Shown: positions 22,408 through 31,474 of the stretch, in pieces | Layout: each line of letters begins with the position of its first letter | Position numbering within the stretch: the stretch's first letter is position 1 | DNA from: a virus | Virus record (IMG/VR): IMGVR_UViG_3300037842_000032 | Span: 1 to 31,992 of that record | DNA: 31,992 bases | Reading direction: 5' to 3' (one strand) | The notes under the pieces: generated by a model | Database searches by the model: none | The model's input: the letters and a program-made list of their open reading frames with translations, nothing else | What the model was told of the DNA's origin: nothing | Translations under genes and position numbers: made by a program

Positions 22408-25134
22408 TTAATTTATTTTTATTGCCATATATATAAAATCTCTACCTGAATTATTATATGATGTTCCAGTTAACTTAAATCCTGTAGATAAAAAGTCAAC
22501 AGCAGTATAAGGACTTACTTCTGCACCATCTGATTCTGCTAATAAGTAAGCATCACCTCTCACACTATCTACTATAACCCATTCACTTGCTATATTTGTA
22601 CATTTTAAAATTATCCAATCTGGCTGAAATCCTGTTGTAATTGTTTGCCCACTACCACTTCCATTTCCAGAGTAACCCCCAAGTTTTTGGTATCCTGATA
22701 CTGAATGGAAACAGTAAGCAATATAACTATCAGATGTACTTGCTGATAATGTAGTACCAACATTTATTACAGTAGATGACGGACTTGTTGAATTCCAAAT
22801 ACTACCTCCTGATGAAGCATTGACTATTTCAGCATCACTTGAATTTAATTTAATAAAATTATAAGCAGGATTTGTTCCACTATTTAAATCTTTATGATAA
22901 GTGTACCAATCCCCTGCGCTATTTAATCTTTTTGTAATTATCATTTCAGGAGCAGCTGATAATCCGTGAGGAACTTTACCTGCACTACCAGTCCCTGTCC
23001 ATTTAACAACACTAAATCCTGCATTAGCATTTGCACTAACTATTGATTCTGTTACTGTAAATAAACCTTTAGTTGCATTATAATTACCAAGCACTTCTCC
23101 TGCACTTAAAGCATCACTATATAATCTTACCTGTCCTAAACTTCCATTAAAATCTCTCCCCCCTGCTAACCAACCTGCTAATCTTATTATTTGGTTTGGG
23201 TTTTCTAATGTTGCACTACTTGCAGTCCAACTATTACCTGCAACACCATCTTCATATACTTGCACACTTGTTCCACTTTTTACAATAGCAATATGTGTCC
23301 ATTTATCAGTTGTTAATTCAAATATTTCTCCATCACTATTTGACTGATAACCTGAACCATCATAATAAACAAAGTAAAAACTATTTTGATTTGCTCCTCT
23401 CATTTGAATCGCCCAACCCTGTCCTGATGAACCAGCTACTGCAGTTCCATGATTAGCATCCATAATATCAGCATAAGATGGTTGAGAACCACTTTCCGAC
23501 CTAACCCAAAATTCTATTGTTATATCATTACCTGTTGTTGTTGCTATTGAGGAATCTGAATCTGCATAATCTCCACTACCATCAAAATCTATATAATAAC
23601 CACCATAACCCTCATTTACAGAAGCATTAGTTACTGTAAAATCTTCCTCTGCAGAAGATAAATCTTCTATTGCACTACCACTTCCTGAATATGAACCTGC
23701 TGCTAAATTTAAGTTTAATGTTAAATTAGTTGATTTAATATCAGCAACTGTTTGATTTGGCGGAAAGATTGTCGGTTCGTTATCATCAGCTTTCCACGCC
23801 CAACCTACATAAGTATTATTTGTATTATTCATTAACCCATTTGCACCCATAGTCCAACCATCATCATTAAATGAACTAACACCATTTGTAGTAGTTTGCT
23901 CTGCACTTGCTAAATCTGAATATAGGTGTTTTAATGGTCCACTTACTATATTTACTAAAGCGTGTTCTTGAGCAGTATCCCTTCTTTTCATCCAAATTAA
24001 TCCAGGCTTAAATCCTAAACCAGTAATACTATTTGAACTACCATTACCTGTATAAGTTTTTATATTAAAACTATCTGCAAGTGTTGGTGCTTCTGTGTCA
24101 GGGTCTGCAGCAAATGCCATATAGATAAAGTTAGAAGTATTTTGATTTAATGAACCATCAGTTGTTATTACTTGAAATCCATTAGAAAGAAAATCAAATT
24201 GGTCATATTGACATTCTTCTGCATTAGAATTATTAGCACTTAAATAACAATTTCTTGGATTGCTTGTATTTCTTTTATTATCTAAAATTCTCCAATCTTG
24301 TCCACTTGATGTAGTATTTTTAACCATTATAAAAGCAGGTTCGAATCCTGTTTCTACAATCGGTCCATTTGCTGAACCATTACCTGTGTACGAGCCAAAC
24401 TTTGAAAAGGAATCGACATTTTTAAAGGCATATACTATTTTAGTACCACCGCCCTCTGTATTCCACGCTCCTAAATTAATATTTGTAGAGTCAACTTGTG
24501 TCCACATATTATTATTACTTCCTTGAGCAGCAGTTGAATTTAATATTATGTACGAATTTCCTGCTGATAAACCATTGTGCCAAACATACCAATCTTGTGT
24601 ACCACCTGTTCTCTTAACAATATACATATCAGGAGTTCCACTTAAACCGTGAGGTACAGCACTTGTACCACTTGAACCCTCTGTAAATTGTGTTATACTA
24701 AAATCTATATCTGTATTTACTTGTTGTGTTGCACTTGAAATATTTGTACCTGTAACTGATGTTGTTGTTCCTCCGTTTGCTTTCCAGCACCAAGCTACAA
24801 AATCTCCTCCACTTGCATTTACTCCAATTCCAGTTCCTACAGTAAATCCATCTGTATCAAAAGAACCTAAAGATGTACCTGCAGTTTCTTGCGAAGCTGC
24901 TCCTGTACTATTACTAAATAAAACATTTTCTACACCTCTTGTTGAATCATACCAATTTTGACCTCTAACTGCATCTCTTTGTTTTATCCAAACAAAATCA
25001 GGCTGAAAACCAACGCCTGTAATTGCTTGAGTTCCACCATTACCTGTATATAAAACTGCCTTAAAGTTTTCACTTGGAGTTAATGCACCACTTGCTGTAG
25101 CACCTGCACCAATTAATCTTTTATTTAAACCCAT
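22408..25134 (-). CDS. Tail fibre/adhesin with repeated DUF7483-like modules and a LamG-like domain
   Basis: A 908-aa protein built of repeated modules recognisable by GNG-rich turns and GFQPDFVWIK or GFEPAFIMVK strands followed by a late WCWKA, YAFK or FIYMAF strand; I count about five. Between residues about 480 and 690 is a concanavalin/LamG-like domain (YYIDFDGSGDYADSDSS, ITIEFWVRS, WTHIAIVKSGTSVQVYEDGV). The C-terminus repeats the module (GFQPDWIILK, FIYMAIKIN). It is probably the carbohydrate-binding host-recognition fibre. Its start is 3 nt past the preceding gene. Confidence 0.75.
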   Translation of the reverse strand: MGLNKRLIGAGATASGALTPSENFKAVLYTGNGGTQAITGVGFQPDFVWIKQRDAVRGQNWYDSTRGVENVLFSNSTGAASQETAGTSLGSFDTDGFTVGTGIGVNASGGDFVAWCWKANGGTTTSVTGTNISSATQQVNTDIDFSITQFTEGSSGTSAVPHGLSGTPDMYIVKRTGGTQDWYVWHNGLSAGNSYIILNSTAAQGSNNNMWTQVDSTNINLGAWNTEGGGTKIVYAFKNVDSFSKFGSYTGNGSANGPIVETGFEPAFIMVKNTTSSGQDWRILDNKRNTSNPRNCYLSANNSNAEECQYDQFDFLSNGFQVITTDGSLNQNTSNFIYMAFAADPDTEAPTLADSFNIKTYTGNGSSNSITGLGFKPGLIWMKRRDTAQEHALVNIVSGPLKHLYSDLASAEQTTTNGVSSFNDDGWTMGANGLMNNTNNTYVGWAWKADDNEPTIFPPNQTVADIKSTNLTLNLNLAAGSYSGSGSAIEDLSSAEEDFTVTNASVNEGYGGYYIDFDGSGDYADSDSSIATTTGNDITIEFWVRSESGSQPSYADIMDANHGTAVAGSSGQGWAIQMRGANQNSFYFVYYDGSGYQSNSDGEIFELTTDKWTHIAIVKSGTSVQVYEDGVAGNSWTASSATLENPNQIIRLAGWLAGGRDFNGSLGQVRLYSDALSAGEVLGNYNATKGLFTVTESIVSANANAGFSVVKWTGTGSAGKVPHGLSAAPEMIITKRLNSAGDWYTYHKDLNSGTNPAYNFIKLNSSDAEIVNASSGGSIWNSTSPSSTVINVGTTLSASTSDSYIAYCFHSVSGYQKLGGYSGNGSGSGQTITTGFQPDWIILKCTNIASEWVIVDSVRGDAYLLAESDGAEVSPYTAVDFLSTGFKLTGTSYNNSGRDFIYMAIKIN

Positions 25135-25137
25135 TTA

Positions 25138-25617
25138 TTAAATGTTTGGGAAATCGTATGTAATAACTTTTGCTTTAGTAGTTAGTGCATTTATTTCCGA
25201 TTCAACTGTATCTGATAATTCTCTTAAAGCTACTCTTGCATCTACAATATCTGCAGGTACATCAACACCATTATCCATTTCTCTTATTATATACCAATCT
25301 GTTTTTGCAAGTTCACCACCAATTCTACTTTTAAAGTTGCTAATTGATTGCTCTTTTAATTCGCTTACTGATTTATCAAATGACTTATTAGATTTGTCTT
25401 TTCTAAATACTGTTGCTCCTGTGTCCCAATATATTTCACCTAAATCGTGTATTCTTGAATCATAACTATCATCTATGATTACATCAAAAAGTCCATTGTC
25501 TTTCATATCTTGACTTGACCAACCTTTTACGTTTAAATGTAAACCAGTTGATGACCTAAATGAATTTGGTACTGACTGATAAAATGTTATAATTCCTGCG
25601 TTATTTACTGCTTTCAT
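25138..25617 (-). CDS. Putative fibre-associated or tail protein (159 aa)
   Basis: MKAVNNAGIITFYQSVPNSF... has a beta-type first half and a helical second half (ARVALRELSDTVESEINALT). Its position between two fibre genes (2-3 nt gaps) suggests a fibre assembly factor or connector. The helical end resembles small fibre chaperones, but I recognise no family with confidence. Confidence 0.55.
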   Translation of the reverse strand: MKAVNNAGIITFYQSVPNSFRSSTGLHLNVKGWSSQDMKDNGLFDVIIDDSYDSRIHDLGEIYWDTGATVFRKDKSNKSFDKSVSELKEQSISNFKSRIGGELAKTDWYIIREMDNGVDVPADIVDARVALRELSDTVESEINALTTKAKVITYDFPNI

Positions 25618-25619
25618 AA

Positions 25620-26213
25620 TTATGCTACTTTATTTATTGTTGCGAATTGCTCTGTGTTTCCATTTGTAGAAACTATACTTATTAAATTTTCTCCACTTCC
25701 ATCATACGTTGAAGCATTTGTAAGTTCTTTTACACTTGTTGGTAAAGTTAAAGTGTAATCACCACTAATAACTAAATTAACTTGCATTCCAGTCGAAACA
25801 TTAGCAAATGTCAATGTTGTATCTGCTCCTAATGTTTTAGTAAATGTTGTAGCAGTTGCCCAATCTACTTCAGTACCACTTAATGCTGCTGCTGTTGTGA
25901 ATTCTGCACCTAATTTTGCATAAGTTACATTATCATCAGCAATTTTAGCCGTAGTAATATTTGAATCTACTATAGAAGCTGTTACTACAGCACTTGCTGC
26001 TAATTGATCTGCACCTACCGCATCATCTGAAATTTTAGCTTGAGTTACTGCATCTGCTGCTATTTTAGCAGTAGTTACTGCGTCATCAGCCACACCTCCA
26101 GCTCCTGCATATAACTCTGTAAAGTTATCATTTGATTTGTCAAATGCGGATCTTATTGGATCACCTGTTCCGTCATTTGCTGTTGTTCCTATATTAATTG
26201 TTTGTTTTGCCAT
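25620..26213 (-). CDS. Phage fibre-like protein with AKI repeats
   Basis: A 197-aa protein. The N-terminus MAKQTINIGTTANDGTGDPI is the common attachment segment of many marine phage fibre-type proteins (NIGTTANDGTGDPxRxAFxKxNxNFTELY). Residues about 40-110 are repeats of the form D-AVTTAKIAADAVTQAKIS, a collagen-free trimeric stem. The C-terminal part is beta-rich (LTLPTSVKEL). It is likely trimeric and part of the tail fibre assembly. Confidence 0.7.
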   Translation of the reverse strand: MAKQTINIGTTANDGTGDPIRSAFDKSNDNFTELYAGAGGVADDAVTTAKIAADAVTQAKISDDAVGADQLAASAVVTASIVDSNITTAKIADDNVTYAKLGAEFTTAAALSGTEVDWATATTFTKTLGADTTLTFANVSTGMQVNLVISGDYTLTLPTSVKELTNASTYDGSGENLISIVSTNGNTEQFATINKVA

Positions 26214-26216
26214 TTT

Positions 26217-26384
26217 TTAAAATATTGTTTGATCTCCTGTATAATTTGTTGTGTCTGCCAATACTAATGTTGTATCTGCTCTAAAATTAGATCCATCTGC
26301 ATCAAAAGGGTATATGTTACCCCAACCATTTGATTCATTTGTTAATCCCCACCAAGATACGTCATATATCGAACCGAAACTCAT
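26217..26384 (-). CDS. Small conserved phage protein (55 aa)
   Basis: A 55-aa ORF, MSFGSIYDVSWWGLTNESNG followed by WGNIYPFDADGS. Similar MSFGSIY-x-x-SWWG openings are common near fibre genes of Bacteroidetes phages. Its start uses the leader ATTGTAATAATATG and its end lies 3 nt before the fibre gene. Function unknown. Confidence 0.7.
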   Translation of the reverse strand: MSFGSIYDVSWWGLTNESNGWGNIYPFDADGSNFRADTTLVLADTTNYTGDQTIF

Positions 26385-26397
26385 ATTATTACAATAG
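26382..26397 (-). promoter_or_regulatory. Shared late-gene start leader, copy 3
   Basis: Minus-strand CTATTGTAATAATATG ends in the start codon of the 55-aa gene, matching the copy at 11081. It overlaps the last codons of the preceding 36-aa ORF. Confidence 0.4.
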
Positions 26398-26499
26398 GTT
26401 TTTTAATTTTTTGTTATTCTTTTTCAGGTCTATAATGAATTTTTTTAATCTTTCCAAGTTATAGGCTTTAGGTTTATACTTTTTCTTTATAATACCCAT
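26389..26499 (-). CDS. Small basic ORF (36 aa)
   Basis: MGIIKKKYKPKAYNLERLKK... is very Lys-rich and ends KNLL. It overlaps the connector stop by 13 nt and ends within the leader of the next gene. Coding is plausible given the tight fit, but the peptide is too short to be sure. Confidence 0.45.
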   Translation of the reverse strand: MGIIKKKYKPKAYNLERLKKFIIDLKKNNKKLKNLL

Positions 26500-26987
26500 C
26501 CCTCAAAACTTGCGTCTTTATCAGGATATACATCCTCATTAGAATTGCTATTATACTCTGTAAAGGAGCTACTATTGTAACTCATATAGCTGATAAATCT
26601 ATCAGTATAGTACTGCGCTAGGTTTCTTTCTTTCTCAATCAGAAAATCTATTTCAGTTTTATCTACATTAGAAGCGTTTTCGCTTGTATGTTTGTAGACT
26701 CCTTTATTGGCAACCGTGTAGGCAGCAAAAGGAAGATACTCAACCATTGCCCAATGAACAAGCATTGGTTTTACATAATCACTAACTAAACTTAAATAAC
26801 TTCCTGTTAAAGTGCCTGCAATTATATCTGCTTCAATTTTATTTAACAAGTCTGATCCCAAATAATTTTGTATATGAATGTCTTGTGCAATTTTAATAAA
26901 CTGAATAAACTTATCAGTATCAACATTACCATTCATTGCTGTGAACTTTACTATATCTTTTCTACTAATTAATAATGCCTGTGCCAT
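26487..26987 (-). CDS. Head-tail connector/adaptor, DUF6712-like
   Basis: A 166-aa helical protein directly after the portal, the usual site of the head-completion adaptor. Features in order are MAQALLISRKDIVKFTAMNG, DTDKFIQFIKIAQDIHIQNY, YLGSDLLNKIEADI, and a long helix ending ERNLAQYYTDRFISYM. The pattern is that of the Bacteroidetes phage DUF6712 adaptors, which form a ring under the portal. It starts 2 nt past the portal gene. Confidence 0.7.
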   Translation of the reverse strand: MAQALLISRKDIVKFTAMNGNVDTDKFIQFIKIAQDIHIQNYLGSDLLNKIEADIIAGTLTGSYLSLVSDYVKPMLVHWAMVEYLPFAAYTVANKGVYKHTSENASNVDKTEIDFLIEKERNLAQYYTDRFISYMSYNSSSFTEYNSNSNEDVYPDKDASFEGWVL

Positions 26988-26989
26988 TT

Positions 26990-28744
26990 TTATCTAGGTT
27001 TTTTGTATCCGTTATTAGGCATATCTTTAGGAGCTATTGCTGCTTTTTTATGCCCTGCTGGTCTTGGTTTATATGATTTAGGAATACTATCAACTTCTTT
27101 GCTACTAGCTAAAGATTTATCTTCATAGTATTCTCCATCATTTTTCTTTTTTAATTTATAAAGTCTTTCTTCCCACAAATGCCCACAGTTAGGTCCTCCT
27201 TTATATTTAAATAGATCATAAGATTGTCCTTTATGTCCAAATGACTTGTTTATTCCTGCTCTAGAAGCTTTATCAATGTCTTCTAATCTATATACAACAC
27301 CATTTCTTGTTCTTTTCATCATAGTAGAACAAAACTTTCTTGATTGTCCGCTAGTGTATTTTTCTTCGTAAGCATATCTTACTTTATATACACTTTTGTC
27401 TAAAACACTTTCATCTGATGGTTTAGACTTAATTGATTCTAATTCTAAATCACCGTCTATTACTTTTTGCTTCCACTGTTCTAAACCTTCATTTTCTTCT
27501 GAATATTCTCTTTTTCCTATAAGGTCATACTCATCCATTATCTCACCTTCTAGCTGTGAAAGAAAATCTTCTCCCATTTCATCTGTAAGGTCTGGTTTTT
27601 CTTCTGCTAATTTAACTCCTGTCTCTTCTTCTCTTGCTTCGTCTGTAACAGCATTATCTGTTTCTATAAAAGCAAGCGGCTGAAGCGTTTTAAAGTACAA
27701 ATTAAGGCTTATCTCGTTTACTGCGAGTATAGAGTCTATACAACCTATTAAAAGCTCCTGATAAGGCTTTATTGTAACGTTGTCAAATAACAAAGAAGCT
27801 GTCTTTATTTCATCAGAGTTTGATCCTAGTCCATTATTTTCTGTTCTTATACCTAAAAGCAATGGTGATGTTACTCTATGTCCTATAATTAGTTTATTAG
27901 AACACTCTGTAGATAAATACTGATAGTGTGCTGGTGCATCTACTAATGGTACGTCATCTATTGTTGTTTTACTTTCTGCGTTGTTGTTAAATGCTATAAT
28001 TACTTTCTCTCCTCTTGCTCCTGTTAATTTATTCATGACATCATTCTTTACCTGCATTTGTTTTTCTCTATCAGGCACCCCATTATTAAAATTAACAACT
28101 TTAGTTCCTGAAAAACCGTTTTGTACATCATTAATTAAGTAGTCAGATATTTCTGATTCTAATTCAGCATAAGATAAAGCTCCTTGATAATCTACTGGAC
28201 AATAATAATCATATCCACTTACATATCTTTTTACAATTTTAATCTCTGGCTCTTTACCATTACCAAATCCAAAAGCAGCTATTCTTTTAGGTTTACTATT
28301 TGCTTTTATTTTTGTCCAATCATGAAAATAATAATAAGCTTCAATTTCTCCATCATCATTACATTTTTCTGCTCTTAATGTTTGTCTTGGAAAGTGTTCT
28401 GCTTTTACTACTTTTTTATCTTGGTATAATACTTGAAAACTTCCTTCTCCTAATAACTTTAAATCTAATATTACATTTCTTAAATCTTCATCTCTAAATA
28501 TAGATTTCATTGCAGCATATTCATCTGGCTTTTGTGAACTATCTGTTGCATCTAGTCCCTTACCATATACTAATTGAGATATTCCTTGAATAATTGCATT
28601 GTTAGTTGCAGAATTAATAAATAACTTTATTAAATAAGAATAATAATCATTATCCTCTCCATAATTAACCCACTCCTTATGTTTATCTTCAGATATTTTA
28701 GGTCTATTATATTCTGATAAGTTTACTATGTGTAAATTGTCCAT
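26990..28744 (-). CDS. Portal protein with an extra C-terminal domain
   Basis: A 584-aa portal-type protein. Residues 1 to about 400 show the portal pattern: YNRPKISEDKHKEWVNYGED, repeated interface segments, and VPLVDAPAHYQYLSTECSNK followed by HRVTSPLLLGI, common in portals. An acidic linker follows (DEMGEDFLSQLEGEIMDEYD). From about 465, GQSRKFCSTMMKRTRNGVVY, YRLEDI and GGPNCGHLWEERLY form a Cys/His-containing unit resembling the C-terminal end of minor head proteins of the Mu F/gp7 type. It is probably a portal-minor head fusion (inference). Its ATG follows the upstream stop after one base. Confidence 0.8.
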   Translation of the reverse strand: MDNLHIVNLSEYNRPKISEDKHKEWVNYGEDNDYYSYLIKLFINSATNNAIIQGISQLVYGKGLDATDSSQKPDEYAAMKSIFRDEDLRNVILDLKLLGEGSFQVLYQDKKVVKAEHFPRQTLRAEKCNDDGEIEAYYYFHDWTKIKANSKPKRIAAFGFGNGKEPEIKIVKRYVSGYDYYCPVDYQGALSYAELESEISDYLINDVQNGFSGTKVVNFNNGVPDREKQMQVKNDVMNKLTGARGEKVIIAFNNNAESKTTIDDVPLVDAPAHYQYLSTECSNKLIIGHRVTSPLLLGIRTENNGLGSNSDEIKTASLLFDNVTIKPYQELLIGCIDSILAVNEISLNLYFKTLQPLAFIETDNAVTDEAREEETGVKLAEEKPDLTDEMGEDFLSQLEGEIMDEYDLIGKREYSEENEGLEQWKQKVIDGDLELESIKSKPSDESVLDKSVYKVRYAYEEKYTSGQSRKFCSTMMKRTRNGVVYRLEDIDKASRAGINKSFGHKGQSYDLFKYKGGPNCGHLWEERLYKLKKKNDGEYYEDKSLASSKEVDSIPKSYKPRPAGHKKAAIAPKDMPNNGYKKPR

Positions 28745-28745
28745 A

Positions 28746-29093
28746 TTATAATACTATAAATTCGTTTGTTGTTTCTTGCTCGTCATATTCATTATTGTTT
28801 ACTGAATAATTTGTAACAGTTTGATTTGTACAGAATATTTTATCTTTATAAATAATACTGCCACTTTTTTTAATTGTCATCGTGTAAAACGTGTCTTCTA
28901 CTAATGTAAACACAGCTGAATATTGATAATAATAATCATTTAATGTAAATACATTTGTGTCTTCATCATATACTGACTTATTTGTTGTTTCATTTATAAT
29001 TGATATGTTATAAATGTTGCTGTCAGATGCTTCGTATTCTCTTGGAATAAAATTTATCGTTTGAGAACTAGAACTGTTCTGTAATATTATCAT
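28746..29093 (-). CDS. Small structural protein (115 aa)
   Basis: MIILQNSSSSQTINFIPREY... is beta-rich with strands INETTNKSVYDEDTN and YQYSAVFTLVEDTFYTMTIK. It sits between the terminator after the tail-tube-like gene and the portal, and starts with the late leader. It could be a head decoration or joining protein; no family is recognised. Confidence 0.6.
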   Translation of the reverse strand: MIILQNSSSSQTINFIPREYEASDSNIYNISIINETTNKSVYDEDTNVFTLNDYYYQYSAVFTLVEDTFYTMTIKKSGSIIYKDKIFCTNQTVTNYSVNNNEYDEQETTNEFIVL

Positions 29094-29105
29094 ATTATAA
29101 CAATA
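29091..29105 (-). promoter_or_regulatory. Shared late-gene start leader, copy 4
   Basis: Minus-strand TATTGTTATAATATG ends in the ATG of the 115-aa gene. It follows the terminator at 29138-29162 by about 30 nt, so expression must restart or read through here. Confidence 0.4.
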
Positions 29106-29137
29106 AAATAAATGTTATTTTGTTAATTATTAAGCAT

Positions 29138-29162
29138 AAAAAAAGGCACCAATTAGTGCCTT
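29138..29162 (-). terminator. Rho-independent terminator after the tail-tube-like gene
   Basis: On the minus strand AAGGCAC pairs with GTGCCTT around TAATTG, followed by T7. It ends the tail-tube-like gene and precedes the portal-side unit. Read-through would set the level of the portal genes below that of capsid and tube. Confidence 0.85.
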
Positions 29163-29185
29163 CTTTATCAAGTTTTAAGGAATTA

Positions 29186-29740
29186 TTAAGAGTTAGTTCC
29201 TTCAGTTGGAGTAGCAAACCCAGCATTAGTTAATGCAGTATCTACATCTGCAGCTGATTCTATAAAGTTTGCTGGAACTTTTTCCTGTGCAGTGAACGTT
29301 AATGTATAACCTGAAAGGTCACCCATTGCTGCTCCTGTTACTATTGTTCCTCCACTTACATCCGCTCCGTTTTCTAATCCCATTATAAATAGGTTTTCAT
29401 TATAATCTTCAACAACAACGTGAGGTCTACCATAAGCTAATAATTTTAACTCTTTGTTATCCTCTTTTGTAAGTTTTTTAAGTGTAAGATTTAATGTTTG
29501 CTCAAAGAAAGTTGTTCCGTTTTCTCTAGAAGCATTTACTGTTTGTTCAAATGAAGAATTTCCTTTTACTTCGTATTTAAAACTAGCAACTGATGTTCCT
29601 ACGCTATCTACTACATCTGTATCAGTAGTATCGTAAGTAACAGCTGTATAGTCACCGAAATCAGAAATATAAATATTTTTAATTCCACCTACTACGTCTT
29701 TACAAGGTTCTTTTCTTCCTTTAGTTAAATCACAAGCCAT
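29186..29740 (-). CDS. Putative major tail tube protein
   Basis: A 184-aa beta-rich protein, MACDLTKGRKEPCKDVVGGI..., with conserved-looking NASRENGTTFFEQTLNLTLK, LAYGRPHVVVEDYNENLF and GAAMGDLSGYTLTFTAQEKV. Proteins of this type follow the capsid gene in many flavophages. Its own terminators on both sides suggest a high-copy product, which fits a tail tube. An alternative is a head decoration protein. Confidence 0.6.
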   Translation of the reverse strand: MACDLTKGRKEPCKDVVGGIKNIYISDFGDYTAVTYDTTDTDVVDSVGTSVASFKYEVKGNSSFEQTVNASRENGTTFFEQTLNLTLKKLTKEDNKELKLLAYGRPHVVVEDYNENLFIMGLENGADVSGGTIVTGAAMGDLSGYTLTFTAQEKVPANFIESAADVDTALTNAGFATPTEGTNS

Positions 29741-29754
29741 ATTATTTTTATTTT

Positions 29755-29786
29755 AAAAAAAAAGGTAGGCAGTTTAGCTACCTACC
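29755..29786 (-). terminator. Rho-independent terminator after the capsid gene
   Basis: On the minus strand GGTAGG pairs with CCTACC across an 11-nt loop, followed by T9. It lies 25 nt after the capsid stop and would insulate the very abundant capsid message. Confidence 0.85.
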
Positions 29787-29811
29787 CTTTCTTATGTTAT
29801 ACAATCTTTAA

Positions 29812-30756
29812 TTACGCTGTTGCGTATAATACAATGTCAGATCCGATTGCATGCTGAATACCAGCAGTAAACCTCATAACGATTCTTACGTTTTGAGAAC
29901 CATCTAGATCAGCCATATCTAATACTTTTACTTCGTTGTGATCTGATAATAGACCTGTACCAAAGAATAAGTTTGATTTTTCAGCAGCAACTGCGTCACT
30001 ACTTGATAAACCTTGTGCTAATACAACTGGAATACCATCAAACTGAAGACCTGCTCCTTTTGAATACCACTGTGTACCTTGATTGTTTGTACCTGCAGCT
30101 CCTAAACCAGATGCTCCAAATCCACCTAATGCTCTTACGTAGTTTCTATACATATTAGAAGGTAAGTAGATAGTCATATCTTCTGAACCATATGCTGCAG
30201 AAGGAATAGCGTCAGCTATCTTACCAAGCTCTGTAATAATGTTTGCCGCTGTTGATGCTGTACCTGTTACATCATTTACGTCTGCGTCAGCACCTAATGT
30301 AGTTATAAATCCATCGAATTCGCCATCTGTTGCGTTAGTTCCAGTCCAGATATTATTTTCGATTTTTTGAGCAACTTTAGCTGATACATGTCCGATTAAG
30401 AAATCAGAAAATGATGGAGGTAAAGTTTCATTTATAGTAGAATATCCCATTTGAACTGCTTCCCAATCTTGAACGTAGTCTTTTTTACAAAGCTCTAAAT
30501 TCACTTGGAATTCTTCTGGTGCTAATATTCTTTCTGTTAAAGTTAAAACGTCTGATTGACCTGAAAAGTCACATGCTCCGTTTTTAACAATACTTGTAGA
30601 AGCAACTTTTTTCATTACTTCTTTGAGTTTCACGTTTGGCTTAACAGTTATTAAGTTGTTAGCCAGCGTATTTCCACTTAAAAGAGCTGCAGAAACATAT
30701 TTTCCTGCAAATTCTCCTGCGTAAGTAGTAGTTATTGATGTTGTGCTATTTGCCAT
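29812..30756 (-). CDS. Major capsid protein (HK97-like)
   Basis: A 314-aa protein preceded by protease and scaffold-like genes, as in HK97-type head modules. Features are MANSTTSITTTYAGEFAGKY at the N-terminus, an FQVNLELCKKDYVQDWEAVQ helix region, KVAQKIENNIWTGTN (E-loop/spine helix area) and GFGASGLGAAGTN in the A-domain. It ends in the strand-rich RIVMRFTAGIQHAIGSDIVL. The length is typical. Cys62 and Cys91 could be close in space. It is followed by a strong terminator. Confidence 0.85.
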   Translation of the reverse strand: MANSTTSITTTYAGEFAGKYVSAALLSGNTLANNLITVKPNVKLKEVMKKVASTSIVKNGACDFSGQSDVLTLTERILAPEEFQVNLELCKKDYVQDWEAVQMGYSTINETLPPSFSDFLIGHVSAKVAQKIENNIWTGTNATDGEFDGFITTLGADADVNDVTGTASTAANIITELGKIADAIPSAAYGSEDMTIYLPSNMYRNYVRALGGFGASGLGAAGTNNQGTQWYSKGAGLQFDGIPVVLAQGLSSSDAVAAEKSNLFFGTGLLSDHNEVKVLDMADLDGSQNVRIVMRFTAGIQHAIGSDIVLYATA

Positions 30757-30767
30757 TTTTTATTATT

Positions 30768-31415
30768 TTAATTAAAATTTGATATTGTTTGCATTACTCT
30801 ATCTAAAGTATTCATAGGTCTAGAATTTGAAGGAATGTTTAATTGTGTTTTTTCTTCACTTTCTGGATTGTGTTTTACTTTTTCTACTTCAGATAAGATT
30901 TCTTTTGTTGGTTCTTCAGATAATTCTGCTTTAACTTCTTCAGAAGCCATTTCTTCGTCTTTTTTACCATAACCTAATTCTTCAATCATAGCTACAATAT
31001 CTTCGACTGCTTTTCTTACTTCTGCTAAATCTTCTTTTGTAGCGTAATCTGTTGCTGCTTCCACTTCTTCAGTTTCTTCAGTTTCAGCTTCGCCAATAGA
31101 AGCAATTATACCTTCTTCCTCTACAACTAATTCTGTAGAATCTTCAAGTGTATAACTTCCAACTGGTAGAGCAACTTTTTCGTCTTCAGTAACAATAAAG
31201 ATCTCGTTACCAGCTTCAAAAGCTTCTGCTTCTACTGTTGTACCATTTTCAAGCTGCATAGTTGCAAGCTCTACTTTTGTTTCTTCTACTTGATCTGTAG
31301 CTAAAGTTTCCTCTTTAGTCGCTTCAAGATTTATATCTTGCTCTTCTAAATTTACTTCTGCAGCGTTCATACCTAGTAGGTCTTTTACTTGTTTTAACAT
31401 TTCTGTCGCTTTCAT
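30768..31415 (-). CDS. Scaffold-like protein
   Basis: A 215-aa very acidic protein. An N-terminal helix (MKATEMLKQVKDLLGM) is followed by Glu-rich repeats (EATKEETLATDQVEETKVEL, EAETEETEEVEAATDY), a central strand segment (LPVGSYTLEDSTELVVEEEG) and a coiled coil (LAEVRKAVEDIVAMIEELGY). Position between protease and capsid, acidity and helical content agree with an internal scaffold cleaved by the XkdF-like protease. Its start carries leader copy 5. Confidence 0.75.
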   Translation of the reverse strand: MKATEMLKQVKDLLGMNAAEVNLEEQDINLEATKEETLATDQVEETKVELATMQLENGTTVEAEAFEAGNEIFIVTEDEKVALPVGSYTLEDSTELVVEEEGIIASIGEAETEETEEVEAATDYATKEDLAEVRKAVEDIVAMIEELGYGKKDEEMASEEVKAELSEEPTKEILSEVEKVKHNPESEEKTQLNIPSNSRPMNTLDRVMQTISNFN

Positions 31416-31427
31416 ACTATTACAATT
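31413..31427 (-). promoter_or_regulatory. Shared late-gene start leader, copy 5
   Basis: Minus-strand AATTGTAATAGTATG ends in the scaffold start codon, with one change (G for A) from the other copies. The gap 31416-31474 is otherwise AT-rich with no gene. Confidence 0.35.
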
Positions 31428-31474
31428 AAATTAATTTGTGTTTGTTATATTTTTAAAATATAGTTTTTTTACTA

